NCBI GenBank assembly: GCA_017479985.1
Contig: JAFVBL010000022.1
Location: 1 to 44,115, forward strand
Source: Alphaproteobacteria bacterium
Lineage (GTDB): Bacteria > Pseudomonadota > Alphaproteobacteria > RF32 > CAG-239
Reading direction: 5' to 3'
Length of the DNA: 44,115 nucleotides
This document shows, one piece after another, positions 29,218-37,840 of this stretch; the first letter of the stretch is position 1; every line of letters begins with the position of its first letter. The notes below the pieces were generated by a model that was given only the letters and a program-made list of their open reading frames with translations, was not told the origin of the DNA and ran no database searches. The translations under genes were made by a program, and so were the position numbers.

Positions 29218-30425
29218 TATTCATACTCCTTTATTTCAAAATCAATTGGAAGATTGTGTATTTTTAAATATCGATGCAATCGTAGAATAAGAATATCACT
29301 GACAGATGGATTAACATACCCGACTTGAGTTAATTTCTTATAGACGTCAGATGTCGGTGCTACAGGTTCTTTTGACTGTATTAAGATAAAGCGGTGATTT
29401 ATTTTGTCCTCTTGATTTATTTCATATACAGCTTGCGCTGTTGTTCCGCTACCTGCATAAAAGTCAAGAATTGTTGCATCTTGATGCATCATAGCCCGAA
29501 TGAGAAATTTAATTAATTCAACTGGTTTGGGTGTATCAAAATAGCCATATAATCCGAGTTTTTTTAAGTCATTTGTACCTTGTCTAGAATAAAAGTTCAA
29601 AATCGATGGAATATTATCAACAGCTTCTTCTAAGTATTGTTTTTCATACGGGCGTCCCTTTTTAAAACAAAGGCGATTTTGCTTATATAAATAAATGAAC
29701 TTTTCTTTAGTTGACCATCTTCTAGTCTTGAGTGCAGGAAGATAAAGGTTAATTTCATCAATTGAGAGCGGTGCCGGTTGACCGGGAGTAGACAGATCTT
29801 TCGCAAAGAAAATCCGCCCTTCTTCATCTATATTAGTATAATTTTTTATCCAGGTAATATTGCGACTAATAGCATATTGATTAAGAAGATTTTTTAATAT
29901 ATTTTGTGCTGTATTTCTATCTCGCAAAAAAGCATTTTTAACCTTAGTAATAATACTTTTAATCATTTCTTTATCATCCGGAGATGATAGACGTTTTATA
30001 TAAAAATTATTCAATAAATTTTTGTTTTTAGCAAATACTACGACATATTCATGTATTATATTGATATATTTGGCATTACTACGCTGTGATTGGTGTGTAA
30101 TAAAAATGCCGACATAATTTTCTTTACCAAAAATGTTAAAACAAATATTAAGCAGAGTCACAAGTTCATTATCATCAATGCTTATGCAGATAACGCCCTT
30201 ATCCTTTAATAGTTTTTTCGCAATTCTTATTCTTTCTGAAATATCATCAGCCCATATTTTATTGGAATCGTTGTAAGAAAACTTATTATTTGTATTATAG
30301 GGTGGATCTATATATATAAAGTCTATACAATTTAATGATAATGTATTCATAACACGAAGATTATCACCCAATAGCACTTGATTATATAGTTCTTTATCCT
30401 GATTGTCGTAATTAAATAAATCCAT
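29217..30425 (-). CDS. Type II/III DNA adenine N6-methyltransferase
   Basis: A 402-residue beta-class methyltransferase: catalytic DPPY at 40-43 (FIYIDPPYNTNNKF) comes first, and the SAM-binding D321-FYAGSGTT comes near the C-terminus. The order and the N-terminal LLGDNLRVM resemble Mod/M.EcoP15-like enzymes and several type II N6-adenine methyltransferases. The middle 110-300 is probably the target-recognition part. It should protect host DNA against the overlapping endonuclease. A structured non-coding element lies just upstream. Codon usage is strongly AT-biased. Confidence 0.9.
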   Translation of the reverse strand: MDLFNYDNQDKELYNQVLLGDNLRVMNTLSLNCIDFIYIDPPYNTNNKFSYNDSNKIWADDISERIRIAKKLLKDKGVICISIDDNELVTLLNICFNIFGKENYVGIFITHQSQRSNAKYINIIHEYVVVFAKNKNLLNNFYIKRLSSPDDKEMIKSIITKVKNAFLRDRNTAQNILKNLLNQYAISRNITWIKNYTNIDEEGRIFFAKDLSTPGQPAPLSIDEINLYLPALKTRRWSTKEKFIYLYKQNRLCFKKGRPYEKQYLEEAVDNIPSILNFYSRQGTNDLKKLGLYGYFDTPKPVELIKFLIRAMMHQDATILDFYAGSGTTAQAVYEINQEDKINHRFILIQSKEPVAPTSDVYKKLTQVGYVNPSVSDILILRLHRYLKIHNLPIDFEIKEYE

Positions 30426-30456
30426 AGTGAGTTTCCTTATTTTGTATATAAAATAA

Positions 30457-30622
30457 CCACCTGATTAGGTGGCTGGAAGTTGGAAACTACTTCATGAAAA
30501 ATAGCGCGATATGTTTGATACTGAAAAACAATATCTTATTCTATCGCCTTCCAGCCATAGGCTGAAAGGCTCGCAGAATTAACGCTTTTGCGATAACGTT
30601 CATGAAGGGGTTTCCACGCCCC
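30457..30622. other. Structured non-coding element upstream of the R-M operon
   Basis: About 165 bases are packed with inverted repeats: CCACCT-gatt-AGGTGG (30457-30472), GGCTGGAAG (30471-30479) with CTTCCAGCC (30548-30556), CAGCC-ATA-GGCTG (30552-30564), CGC-TTTT-GCG (30583-30592), GGGG-tttccacg-CCCC (30607-30622), and an 18-base outer pair TGGAAACTACTTCATGAA (30481-30498) against its inverse at 30599-30616 with 16 of 18 matches. On the minus strand the CCACCT hairpin is followed by a T-rich tract, like a terminator. It may be a leader or small RNA, or a MITE-like element. No known RNA family recognised. The rest of 30426-30715 is AT-rich with nothing else clear. Confidence 0.6.
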
Positions 30623-30715
30623 AAAACACCTCTCGATGTTTCGTGATTATTTTTATTTCGAGTTAGTTAAGATATTGTTAATCGATAAGAATTTATTTAA
30701 ATTGAATTGTTAATA

Positions 30716-30746
30716 TAAAAAAATCCCCGATTTTGCAATCGAGGAC
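30716..30746 (-). terminator. Intrinsic terminator of the rpsF-rpsR-rplI operon
   Basis: On the minus strand TCCTCGATT pairs with AATCGGGGA (one G-T pair) and is followed by seven T residues. Confidence 0.85.
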
Positions 30747-30775
30747 TTTTGAATTTGCATTTATCAGAAAATAAA

Positions 30776-31261
30776 CTATTCCTGATTATATGCTTTCGCC
30801 TGCTTCTTTGCTTCTTCCGAGCTTCTGGCAACATTAACCAGAATCGTTTGCGAAACTTCCGGATGCAGATTCAGTTTTACTTGGTAAATGCCCAAATCTT
30901 TAATCGGCTTTTCCAAATAAATATAACGACGTTCAACATCAAAGCCGGCTTCTTTAATTGCGGCGGAAATGTCACGAATCGTTACGGAACCGTAAAGTTG
31001 ACCGGTTTCGGCGGCTTGGCGAATCAAAACGGCATTAAAACCGTCAAGCGATGCAGCCAATTCGGCGGCCTTACCGAGCAATTCCTGATTATGCAATTCC
31101 AAAGCAGCTTTTTGTGCTTCAAAATAAGCAACATTGGCATCGGTTGCGCGAAGAGCTTTCTTTTGCGGCAATAGATAGTTACGGGCATAACCGGTTTTAA
31201 CGGTTACTTTATCACCCATACGACCCAATTTTTCAACGTGTTCGAGTAAAATAACTTCCAT
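30776..31261 (-). CDS. rplI: Ribosomal protein L9
   Basis: A 161-residue L9 with the conserved start MEVILLEHVEKLGRMGDKVTVKTGYARNYLLP, a long connecting helix and the C-terminal domain (VLIRQAAETGQLYGSVTIRDI). The tail EEAKKQAKAYNQE is slightly longer than in E. coli. It is the last gene of rpsF-rpsR-rplI, with a strong terminator after it. Confidence 0.97.
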   Translation of the reverse strand: MEVILLEHVEKLGRMGDKVTVKTGYARNYLLPQKKALRATDANVAYFEAQKAALELHNQELLGKAAELAASLDGFNAVLIRQAAETGQLYGSVTIRDISAAIKEAGFDVERRYIYLEKPIKDLGIYQVKLNLHPEVSQTILVNVARSSEEAKKQAKAYNQE

Positions 31262-31273
31262 AGCACCCTCCCA

Positions 31274-31498
31274 CTACATAGCCACATACGGCAACAAAGC
31301 GATATAGCGTGCGCGTTTGATGGCGCGAGCCAATTCTCTTTGCTTTTTCGCCGAAACTGAGGTGATGCGCGACGGAATAATTTTACCTTTTTCCGAAACA
31401 TAGCGCGAAAGCAATTTAACGTCTTTATAGTCAATTCTCAGCGCATTTTCGCCTGAAAACGGACAAGATTTTCTTTTAAAGAATGATTGTTTAGCCAT
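31274..31498 (-). CDS. rpsR: Ribosomal protein S18
   Basis: A 74-residue S18: [59 protein letters not shown], all family signatures. It heterodimerises with S6 on the 30S platform. It lies between rpsF and rplI with 12-13 base gaps. A single Cys remains in the CPFSG segment. Confidence 0.97.
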   Translation of the reverse strand: MAKQSFFKRKSCPFSGENALRIDYKDVKLLSRYVSEKGKIIPSRITSVSAKKQRELARAIKRARYIALLPYVAM

Positions 31499-31511
31499 TG
31501 TTCAAACTCCC

Positions 31512-31850
31512 TTAAGCCTCAGCAACAGCGGAATCTTCTTCCACTTCTGCCGTTTCGTTGTTGAATTCTTCAACTTTTACCGTCATATAACGAATAACAT
31601 CTTCGTTAAGACGGACCAGTCTTTCATATTCAAAAATAGCTTTTGCCGGAGCAACAATGTTTAACAAAACATAGTGACCTTTGCGGTTTTTCTTAATGCG
31701 ATAAGCGAGATTCTTCAAACCCCAATTATCAACTTTTACAACCTCGCCGCCTTCTTTTTTAATTACTTCGCTCAAGTCTGAAACGAGAGTATTAACCTGT
31801 GCGGCACCGAGATCCTGACGTGCAATCAGCACGCTTTCATAGTTAGCCAT
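31512..31850 (-). CDS. rpsF: Ribosomal protein S6
   Basis: A 112-residue S6 starting [14 protein letters not shown], with the central [23 protein letters not shown] strand-helix pattern and an acidic Glu-rich tail. It binds S18 and, in many bacteria, the S6:S18 complex represses its own operon by binding the rpsF leader. A matching leader candidate is at 31912-31956. Confidence 0.97.
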   Translation of the reverse strand: MANYESVLIARQDLGAAQVNTLVSDLSEVIKKEGGEVVKVDNWGLKNLAYRIKKNRKGHYVLLNIVAPAKAIFEYERLVRLNEDVIRYMTVKVEEFNNETAEVEEDSAVAEA

Positions 31851-31911
31851 ATTTTAATATCTCCTTATGGATTACTCAACAAATGGCAGACATTGCGGCA
31901 TTTTACGCGCT

Positions 31912-31956
31912 TTGCCCACCGGTTAATGTATAGCCGAACGACATTCCGTCCGGCAA
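31912..31956 (-). promoter_or_regulatory. Candidate S6:S18-binding leader of rpsF
   Basis: On the minus strand TTGCC and GGCAA close a hairpin, an internal stem AATGT/ACATT follows, and ACCGG lies in the asymmetric 3' loop. A bulged CCG next to a short stem, just before rpsF, is the known form of the S6:S18 regulatory motif. It lies about 60 bases before the rpsF start. Confidence 0.5.
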
Positions 31957-32049
31957 GGGACAGAACGCAATATACACGATTTTGCGCCAAATGCAAGTAT
32001 TTTTTTAAGGAAAAATCGGAAAATTTTATAAATTTTAACAAAAAAGCAC

Positions 32050-32079
32050 TTGACTTTTGTCTACGGGGGGGGGTAGAAT
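32050..32079 (+). promoter_or_regulatory. Promoter with nine-G tract in the spacer (possible phase switch)
   Basis: TTGACT (32050-32055), an 18-base spacer and TAGAAT (32074-32079). The spacer ends in nine consecutive G (32065-32073), very unusual in this AT-rich DNA. Gain or loss of one G would change the spacer to 19 or 17 bases, and so change promoter strength, as for Neisseria porA. It drives the lipoprotein gene at 32116. Confidence 0.6.
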
Positions 32080-32115
32080 GAAATTAAAGTTAAACTTTAT
32101 ATAGGGAGATGAATT

Positions 32116-32889
32116 ATGGATAATAAAAATAAATTAAAGACTTTTGTTATCGGTGCGGTCACAACACTTTTAACCTCTTGCGGGTTCAAGGGCAACGATG
32201 CGCCGAGAGATGATGCAAAAGTGCAAAATCCGACAGAATCTGTTGTTGAAAACGAATCAATTGACAAAGTTATTAACATTATGGCAGATGAAGTACACAA
32301 AACTCATTGGGAAAGCTTAACCGATATAACAGCAGAATCTGAAGCTGTCAAAAGTAGTGATATAATTAAGTCATTTTTGGAAAAAAATAAAATACCGTAT
32401 GAAAAAGGAGATTCTGTTCTGCGTAGCGTGGATTGGGTTTTGGAAACAGAATCTAATCTGGAAGGACATCGTTCTAACGGTTTGAAATTGGTTAATCCGG
32501 TTTATGAAAAAGCACAGAAGATGAAAAAATCAAATATTGAGCATCATGAAAGAGTTACTATTCACCGCAAAGAATATCAAGAGCAGGCTCAACAAATTAA
32601 AACCATCTCTTTATCAGATGTAACTCTTTTCACCAAAGATGAACATTTTGAAAAAGTAAAGAAAATGGTTGAAGATAAAAAATTGGAACAAGGATTGCAT
32701 AAAGGCGATACGGTGGAAGTTAAAAAATTAGTTCCGCCGTCTAAAAATTCGACATGGGATTTGCAATATAAAACAGAAAAAGCGGTCGTGCAAAAAGACG
32801 GTGTCAGCCCAACGTATAAGGAATATGACAAAACAAAAACTCAGAGGATTCTAAAACTTAAATTTGGTTATACCTATGACGATAAGTAA
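32116..32889 (+). CDS. Lipoprotein, unknown
   Basis: A 257-residue protein with a lipoprotein signal ending in the lipobox LTSC (about residue 22). After it a charged, Lys/Glu-rich mature part has two probable domains: helical 45-170 and a beta-rich segment near the end (KGDTVEVKKLVPP, TWDLQYKTEKAVVQ, QRILKLKFGYTYDDK). I recognise no family. The start has a GGGAG ribosome site. The promoter with a nine-G spacer suggests expression that varies between cells, typical of surface proteins. A terminator follows. Confidence 0.65.
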   Translation: MDNKNKLKTFVIGAVTTLLTSCGFKGNDAPRDDAKVQNPTESVVENESIDKVINIMADEVHKTHWESLTDITAESEAVKSSDIIKSFLEKNKIPYEKGDSVLRSVDWVLETESNLEGHRSNGLKLVNPVYEKAQKMKKSNIEHHERVTIHRKEYQEQAQQIKTISLSDVTLFTKDEHFEKVKKMVEDKKLEQGLHKGDTVEVKKLVPPSKNSTWDLQYKTEKAVVQKDGVSPTYKEYDKTKTQRILKLKFGYTYDDK

Positions 32890-32917
32890 TTTTTAATATA
32901 AACCACACACATAACCC

Positions 32918-32951
32918 ACACGCCCGTCGATTTTTCGACGGGTGTTTTTTT
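32918..32951 (+). terminator. Intrinsic terminator of the 32116 lipoprotein gene
   Basis: CCCGTCGA and TCGACGGG form a perfect stem around a TTTT loop, with a seven-T run afterwards. Confidence 0.85.
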
Positions 32952-33003
32952 GCGCCTTATTAGGCAAAATTATTGACAATACACCTTAAAAAAAACAAAA
33001 CAA

Positions 33004-33138
33004 GTCATTCTGAAGGCTTTAGCCCGAAGAATCTCACGTAAAGGTGTGCAATCGCCACAAAGTGATAATATGGCTGTTTTATAACGCCCGAGGTTGCACG
33101 ACGAGACAGGAGCCTCTTCGCCTATGGCTCAGAGTGAC
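33004..33138. repeat. Palindromic intergenic repeat (MITE/REP-like)
   Basis: The ends GTCATTCTGA (33004-33013) and TCAGAGTGAC (33129-33138) are inverted copies with one mismatch, and inner parts GAAGAATCTC and GAGACAGGAG are also partly inverted. This GTCATTCTGA...GAAGAATCTC pattern resembles palindromic intergenic repeats scattered in many bacterial genomes. Another small hairpin GTGTAA/TTACAC lies at about 33182. The rest of 32952-33274 has no gene I can support. Confidence 0.7.
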
Positions 33139-33274
33139 AGTCAAGTTCTTTATGCTTATTTCAATATAATTGTTTAATTAAGTGTAAGACTTTTACACAC
33201 ATACGCTTTATAAACATTATTTTAACACTTTTGGTTTATCGTAGGGGCAAAGTAATTTATATTTAAGGTGTCAG

Positions 33275-33724
33275 ATGAAATACATAAACTTATTGCTGAT
33301 AGGGCTTTGCGCCTTGTTTTTTGCCGCTTGTACGTATATTGAGCAACCGGGGGAATTGACTTGGTGGCGCAAAACGCGTCCGTATGCTCGTTGTCATCAG
33401 GAAACAACGATTGCCGTTTATGATAACGACGGAATGTTTACGCTTCCGGGCTGTGTTGATTACGATATTATCGAAGGCGAATTTCCGTATGTTGAAAACA
33501 ATAAATATCCCGATGAAGTTGTTTATCAAAATCTGAACTCCCGCGTTTTGGCTTATTGCCGCGGTACACCGGCGCAAATCGAATATTGCGTCAATCGGCT
33601 TGAAGGTTCGTGCTATGTGCCGCTTTCTGAAATTCCGAAGGTTCCGGCAAAATACGATACCTTAAAGCGCGGTACATATCCGGAACGACGCTGGCACGAA
33701 GGAGATACGGTTCCGAGGTGGTAA
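33275..33724 (+). CDS. Small lipoprotein, unknown
   Basis: A 149-residue protein with signal MKYINLLLIGLCALFFAAC (lipobox FAAC, Cys19). The mature part is small, with five or more cysteines likely paired in the periplasm (ARCHQETTIAVYDN, TLPGCVDYDI, LAYCRG, IEYCVNRLEGSCYVPL). No family recognised. It lies 3 bases before comM, so it may share a transcript, but the functional link is not obvious. Confidence 0.65.
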   Translation: MKYINLLLIGLCALFFAACTYIEQPGELTWWRKTRPYARCHQETTIAVYDNDGMFTLPGCVDYDIIEGEFPYVENNKYPDEVVYQNLNSRVLAYCRGTPAQIEYCVNRLEGSCYVPLSEIPKVPAKYDTLKRGTYPERRWHEGDTVPRW

Positions 33725-33727
33725 ACA

Positions 33728-35251
33728 ATGTTAGCACGTATCAACACCATAGCCTTTAACGGATTAAACACACTCGACGTTGATTTGCAGTTGCAGATTT
33801 CGTCGGGTATGCCGGCTTTTAATATTGTCGGTCTGCCGGATAAGACGATTGCCGAAAGCAAAGAGCGCGTACGCGCCGCTCTCAATACAATGGGTGTTGA
33901 ACTGCCGGCCAAACGCATTACCATCAACTTGGCGCCGGCGGATTTACTCAAAGAAGGCTCGCATTTTGATTTGCCGATTGCGCTCGCTCTGCTTGCCGGT
34001 TTGGGAATTGTACCGACGGAAGATGTGGCAAATTATGTGGTTATCGGCGAATTGGGACTGGACGGCTCAATTATGCCGGTCAACGGCGCATTGCCGGTTG
34101 CCATTCACGCCAACAGAATCGGCAAAGGCTTGATTTGTCCGGAAACTCAGGGTGGTGAAGCTGCTTGGTCGGGGCTGAAAGATATTATTGCCGCACCGAC
34201 GCTTTTGGCACTTATCAATCATCTCAAAGGTATTCAGCAATTACCGCAACCGGAAGTCAAACGCAAAAAAACAAAAATTTCTGATTTGGATATGTCCGAC
34301 GTTAAAGGTCAGGAAACCGCCAAACGTGCTTTGGAGATTGCCGCAGCCGGCGCGCACAATCTTTTAATGGTCGGCACACCGGGGGCAGGAAAATCTATGT
34401 TAGCATCACGGCTTGTGACAATTTTGCCGCCGCTGACAACCGAGGAAGCACTTGAAACGTGTATGATTCATTCTATTGCCGGAGAACTTAAAAACAGCGA
34501 AATCAGCTTTGAACGACCTTATCGTGACCCGCACCACAGCGCTTCGACACCGGCGCTTATCGGCGGCGGACGTAAAGGTGTGCCGGGCGAAATTTCACTT
34601 GCACATAACGGCGTATTATTCTTGGACGAGTTGCCGGAATTTAACCGCTCAACATTGGAAGCATTACGTCAGCCGATTGAAACCGGATATGTCACAATAT
34701 CCCGCGTACACTGTCATACGCAATATCCGGCAGATTTTCAGTTGGTGGCGGCGATGAATCCGTGCCGTTGCGGATATTTAGGGCAAAGCGGGCAAGAATG
34801 TACGCGCGCGCCGAAATGTGCCGAAGAATATCAGTCGCGAATTTCCGGTCCGCTTATGGACAGATTTGATATTCATATTCAGGTTCCGCCGGTCAGTCCG
34901 TGGGATATGGCCGATGTTAAAAAAGGCGAAAGTTCGGCGGAAATTCGCAAACGTGTGGTTGCGGCACGGCAAATTCAGCAACAAAGATTTATTGAGTTGG
35001 GATATCCGCATTTGCATACAAACTCTCAGCTCAAAGGGGATATTTTGGAAGAAGTTGTTTGTCTGGACAATGATGCCAAAAGTTTGCTGGTAGGCTTTGC
35101 CGAAAAGATGAAAATGTCGGCGCGGGCTTATCATCGCACTTTAAAACTGTCCAGAACAATTGCAGACTTGCAAAATGAAAAAAATGTGTCTAAACTGCAC
35201 ATAGCAGAGGCGTTGTCATACAGATATGTTATGCCGTCGAAACAGGTATAG
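33728..35251 (+). CDS. comM: ComM/YifB-type Mg-chelatase-like ATPase
   Basis: A 507-residue AAA+ protein of normal length. The N-terminal ChlI domain (about 20-140) has GLPDKTIAESKERVRAAL and APADLLKEGSHFDLPIAL. Walker A GTPGAGKS is at 216-223. Then come RDPHHSASTPALIGGG, the Walker B FLDELPEF and AAMNPCRCGYLG, all ComM signatures. ComM is a hexameric helicase that promotes branch migration during integration of DNA taken up by transformation. Its nearness to type IV pilin-like genes fits a DNA-uptake context, but no other competence genes are in the window. Confidence 0.93.
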   Translation: MLARINTIAFNGLNTLDVDLQLQISSGMPAFNIVGLPDKTIAESKERVRAALNTMGVELPAKRITINLAPADLLKEGSHFDLPIALALLAGLGIVPTEDVANYVVIGELGLDGSIMPVNGALPVAIHANRIGKGLICPETQGGEAAWSGLKDIIAAPTLLALINHLKGIQQLPQPEVKRKKTKISDLDMSDVKGQETAKRALEIAAAGAHNLLMVGTPGAGKSMLASRLVTILPPLTTEEALETCMIHSIAGELKNSEISFERPYRDPHHSASTPALIGGGRKGVPGEISLAHNGVLFLDELPEFNRSTLEALRQPIETGYVTISRVHCHTQYPADFQLVAAMNPCRCGYLGQSGQECTRAPKCAEEYQSRISGPLMDRFDIHIQVPPVSPWDMADVKKGESSAEIRKRVVAARQIQQQRFIELGYPHLHTNSQLKGDILEEVVCLDNDAKSLLVGFAEKMKMSARAYHRTLKLSRTIADLQNEKNVSKLHIAEALSYRYVMPSKQV

Positions 35252-35261
35252 GAGAAAACAA

Positions 35262-37826
35262 ATGAAACGAAACATAAAAGCATTATACGCATTGACCGTG
35301 GCACTCGGCGTGAGTACGGCGATTGCCGGCATTGCAACGGCTGATTCGGATATTGAAGCAAAGCCGTATGCACCGCAGGCGGTTACCAAACCGGAGCCGA
35401 TTATCGTGCGAACACCGGTATATGTAAAAGAACCGGTAAAACCAAAGGTTGAAGAGGCCAAGCCCGAAGTTGTTTATTATTCGGCGCCTGAAGTGCCGTA
35501 TGCAGAGCCTGTGCGTGCAGCACCGCAACCGATTTATTTAACCTCCCCTGTTCCGCCGGCGATTCCAAACAGTCCGAGCAAAGAAAAATGCGGCTGCACA
35601 AAATGCAACAGCGGTTGTAATAATGTTCAGCCGGTTGTCGCACCTGCACCGGTCGTTGCTCCGACTCCGTGCCAAGCCTGTGCAGAATCGGCACCGATGG
35701 TGGTAGAAGAAGCGGTTGTTGCACCGACACCTTGCCAAAGCGGTGAGTGCAATCACGTACCGCCGGCAAATAAAGACGGAAGCCTGTTTCCGGGCGGAAA
35801 ATGCCGCAACTGTGCGGGCGGAAATACACCTGTAGCACAAACGGTTACGGAATCTGCACCGATTTATGCGCCTTCTCCTTGCCAAAGCGGCGAGTGCAAT
35901 CACGTACCGCCGGCAGATAAAGACGGAAGCCTGTTTCCGGGCGGAAAATGCCGCAACTGTGCGGGCGGAATTACACAGGCATCTGCCGAACCGGCTCCTT
36001 GTATGGAATGTGCGCAAGCCGAGCCGCAAGTTGCTTTGATGAACTATGTGCCGTATACACCTTCGGTATATCAATCGATGCAACACAGCTGTTGCCAAAT
36101 GGCACCGATTGCGCTTGACCACGTTGATTTCCGGATTCCGGAAAAAGGTGCCGATGGTACATACAGTAACCGTATCGGTGCGTATCGTTTCCGTATTTTC
36201 GGTTGTCGTCGTATGAATAAAGATGCACGTTTGAACAGCGGCAGAATCTTAGAGAAAAACATCAATTTCCAAAAGGCGTTTGAAAAAGCCGTCGACAGCT
36301 GCTATAAGGTTTTGCCGGCGCCAAAAGATTTGTGTCTGCAAGCTGTGCCGACAGAATTGCCGGAATATGTTCTGACAGCGGAAATTACCGATTATTTTAT
36401 GAATATTTGCGATGAATTTGATTGGGATAAATCCGAAAAGAAAGAACAGCGCAGCGGTAATTCGGAAATTACGGTGACGTGGCGTTTGATGGATTTAACC
36501 AAAAACACCGTATTCTGGAAAGGCGAAACTTCCGGCTACGGTGAAGTCTATGACGGTGAAGAAAACGGCGAAACAAAGCTGATTGAACGCGCATTTGCCG
36601 ATGCTTCCTCCAATTTGCGCGCAATGACCGGTTTTGAAGACCAATTGATGCAACGCGTTCCTAATGAAACCATTTCGGCTCAACGCTGGGCGATTATTGA
36701 AGAAGAACGTGCGCTTAATCCGATTAAATGCGGTTATCGCAAAGAATATGAATGTGCCAACAGTTGTGTGATTACCGGACCTGACTCCGATGTTTCCAAA
36801 TGTCAGCCGACGTGCGGTTGTGCAACAGGTAATTGCTATCAACCGGAACCTGAACCGGTGCCTGTGGCGGTTGAAACGCCGTGCGGTACAATCGTCAATG
36901 CCGAAGGTGTTGAAGTACCGGCGCCGTGCGAAACGGGCGCTGTCAAGGTTGAGCCGGTTAAAGTGACGGCCGAACCGGAGCCGATTCCGGTTAAAGTCAA
37001 TATTCAAACCTGTTATGACGAACAAGGCAATTTTGTTGAAAACGCAACCTGCCGCCGTGTTGATGACACGTGGATAGATACCGGCGATGTTCGGGCACTT
37101 GATACATTGTGTGTCAACACGACCGACCCGTGCAAACAGCTTTCTCCGGAAAATGTATATCGTCTGCGCTCGTCGGTGGTTCAGATTGAAAGTCCGAACG
37201 GTCGTAAAGGTGCAGGTTTACTGATTTCCGACCGCTTTATTCTGACATCGGGCGATTTGGTTGACCGCAGTTCAAACGCTTACAAAGTCAAAACTATTCG
37301 CAATGCCGAATACAGTGCGCGTGCCGTCAGAATCAATCCGAATAAAAACACGGCACTCTTAATGCTTGACAACAGTGTTGAATATACGCCGCTCGCTTTG
37401 AATTTGAGCTTGCCGGAAGTCAACCGTAAAGGCTTTTTGACACTCGGTTTGCTTGATGTAAACGATTTTAAAGACGGTGAAGATTATTTGGAAAACAGCG
37501 CAAAAATTGCCGGTTATCGCTATACGGAAGATAAAGGCGCCGAAATATTGGTTGATACCTTTATCCAAAACGTAACGGTCGGCGGTACGCTTTTCTATAA
37601 AGATTGCACGGTCAGCGGTATGGCTCATTCCGGAATCAAGACCGATGACGGTATGGATATCTATGTACCTACCGAAACAGCTTTGCGCAGCTTGGGAATA
37701 AGCATCTGCGGTCACGAATATGTTGAAGAAAGCCCGTGGCAACAGACAATTTATAAACCGGTCACACAACAGATTACGGTTATTCCGCAAGCACCGGAAG
37801 CTATGCCGGTTAAGGATAGAAAATAA
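35262..37826 (+). CDS. Large secreted Cys-rich protein with inactive trypsin-like domain
   Basis: An 854-residue protein with a signal peptide (about 1-27, ending ATA). Residues 28-280 are Pro/Ala/Cys-rich with two near-identical copies of CQSGECNHVPPA followed by KDGSLFPGGKCRNCAGG (about 158-187 and 207-236). Residues 285-460 form a conserved-looking alpha/beta domain (ITVTWRLMDLT-type strand, ERAFADASSNLRAMTGF helix). Residues 635-815 resemble a trypsin-like protease fold (GAGLLISDRFILTSGDLVD), but the triad is gone: Asp665 at the His position, NKNTALL where the Asp is expected, and TVGGTLF where GNSGGPLF is expected. It starts 11 bases after comM and precedes two pilin genes by 14 bases. 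Confidence 0.7.
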   Translation: MKRNIKALYALTVALGVSTAIAGIATADSDIEAKPYAPQAVTKPEPIIVRTPVYVKEPVKPKVEEAKPEVVYYSAPEVPYAEPVRAAPQPIYLTSPVPPAIPNSPSKEKCGCTKCNSGCNNVQPVVAPAPVVAPTPCQACAESAPMVVEEAVVAPTPCQSGECNHVPPANKDGSLFPGGKCRNCAGGNTPVAQTVTESAPIYAPSPCQSGECNHVPPADKDGSLFPGGKCRNCAGGITQASAEPAPCMECAQAEPQVALMNYVPYTPSVYQSMQHSCCQMAPIALDHVDFRIPEKGADGTYSNRIGAYRFRIFGCRRMNKDARLNSGRILEKNINFQKAFEKAVDSCYKVLPAPKDLCLQAVPTELPEYVLTAEITDYFMNICDEFDWDKSEKKEQRSGNSEITVTWRLMDLTKNTVFWKGETSGYGEVYDGEENGETKLIERAFADASSNLRAMTGFEDQLMQRVPNETISAQRWAIIEEERALNPIKCGYRKEYECANSCVITGPDSDVSKCQPTCGCATGNCYQPEPEPVPVAVETPCGTIVNAEGVEVPAPCETGAVKVEPVKVTAEPEPIPVKVNIQTCYDEQGNFVENATCRRVDDTWIDTGDVRALDTLCVNTTDPCKQLSPENVYRLRSSVVQIESPNGRKGAGLLISDRFILTSGDLVDRSSNAYKVKTIRNAEYSARAVRINPNKNTALLMLDNSVEYTPLALNLSLPEVNRKGFLTLGLLDVNDFKDGEDYLENSAKIAGYRYTEDKGAEILVDTFIQNVTVGGTLFYKDCTVSGMAHSGIKTDDGMDIYVPTETALRSLGISICGHEYVEESPWQQTIYKPVTQQITVIPQAPEAMPVKDRK

Positions 37827-37840
37827 AGGAGAATTGTTAA

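Noticed and set aside
30457..30622. CRISPR repeat, retron or IscB-type guide RNA
   Set aside because: No spaced direct repeats, no reverse transcriptase and no IscB/TnpB gene nearby, so only a structured element of unknown type is claimed.
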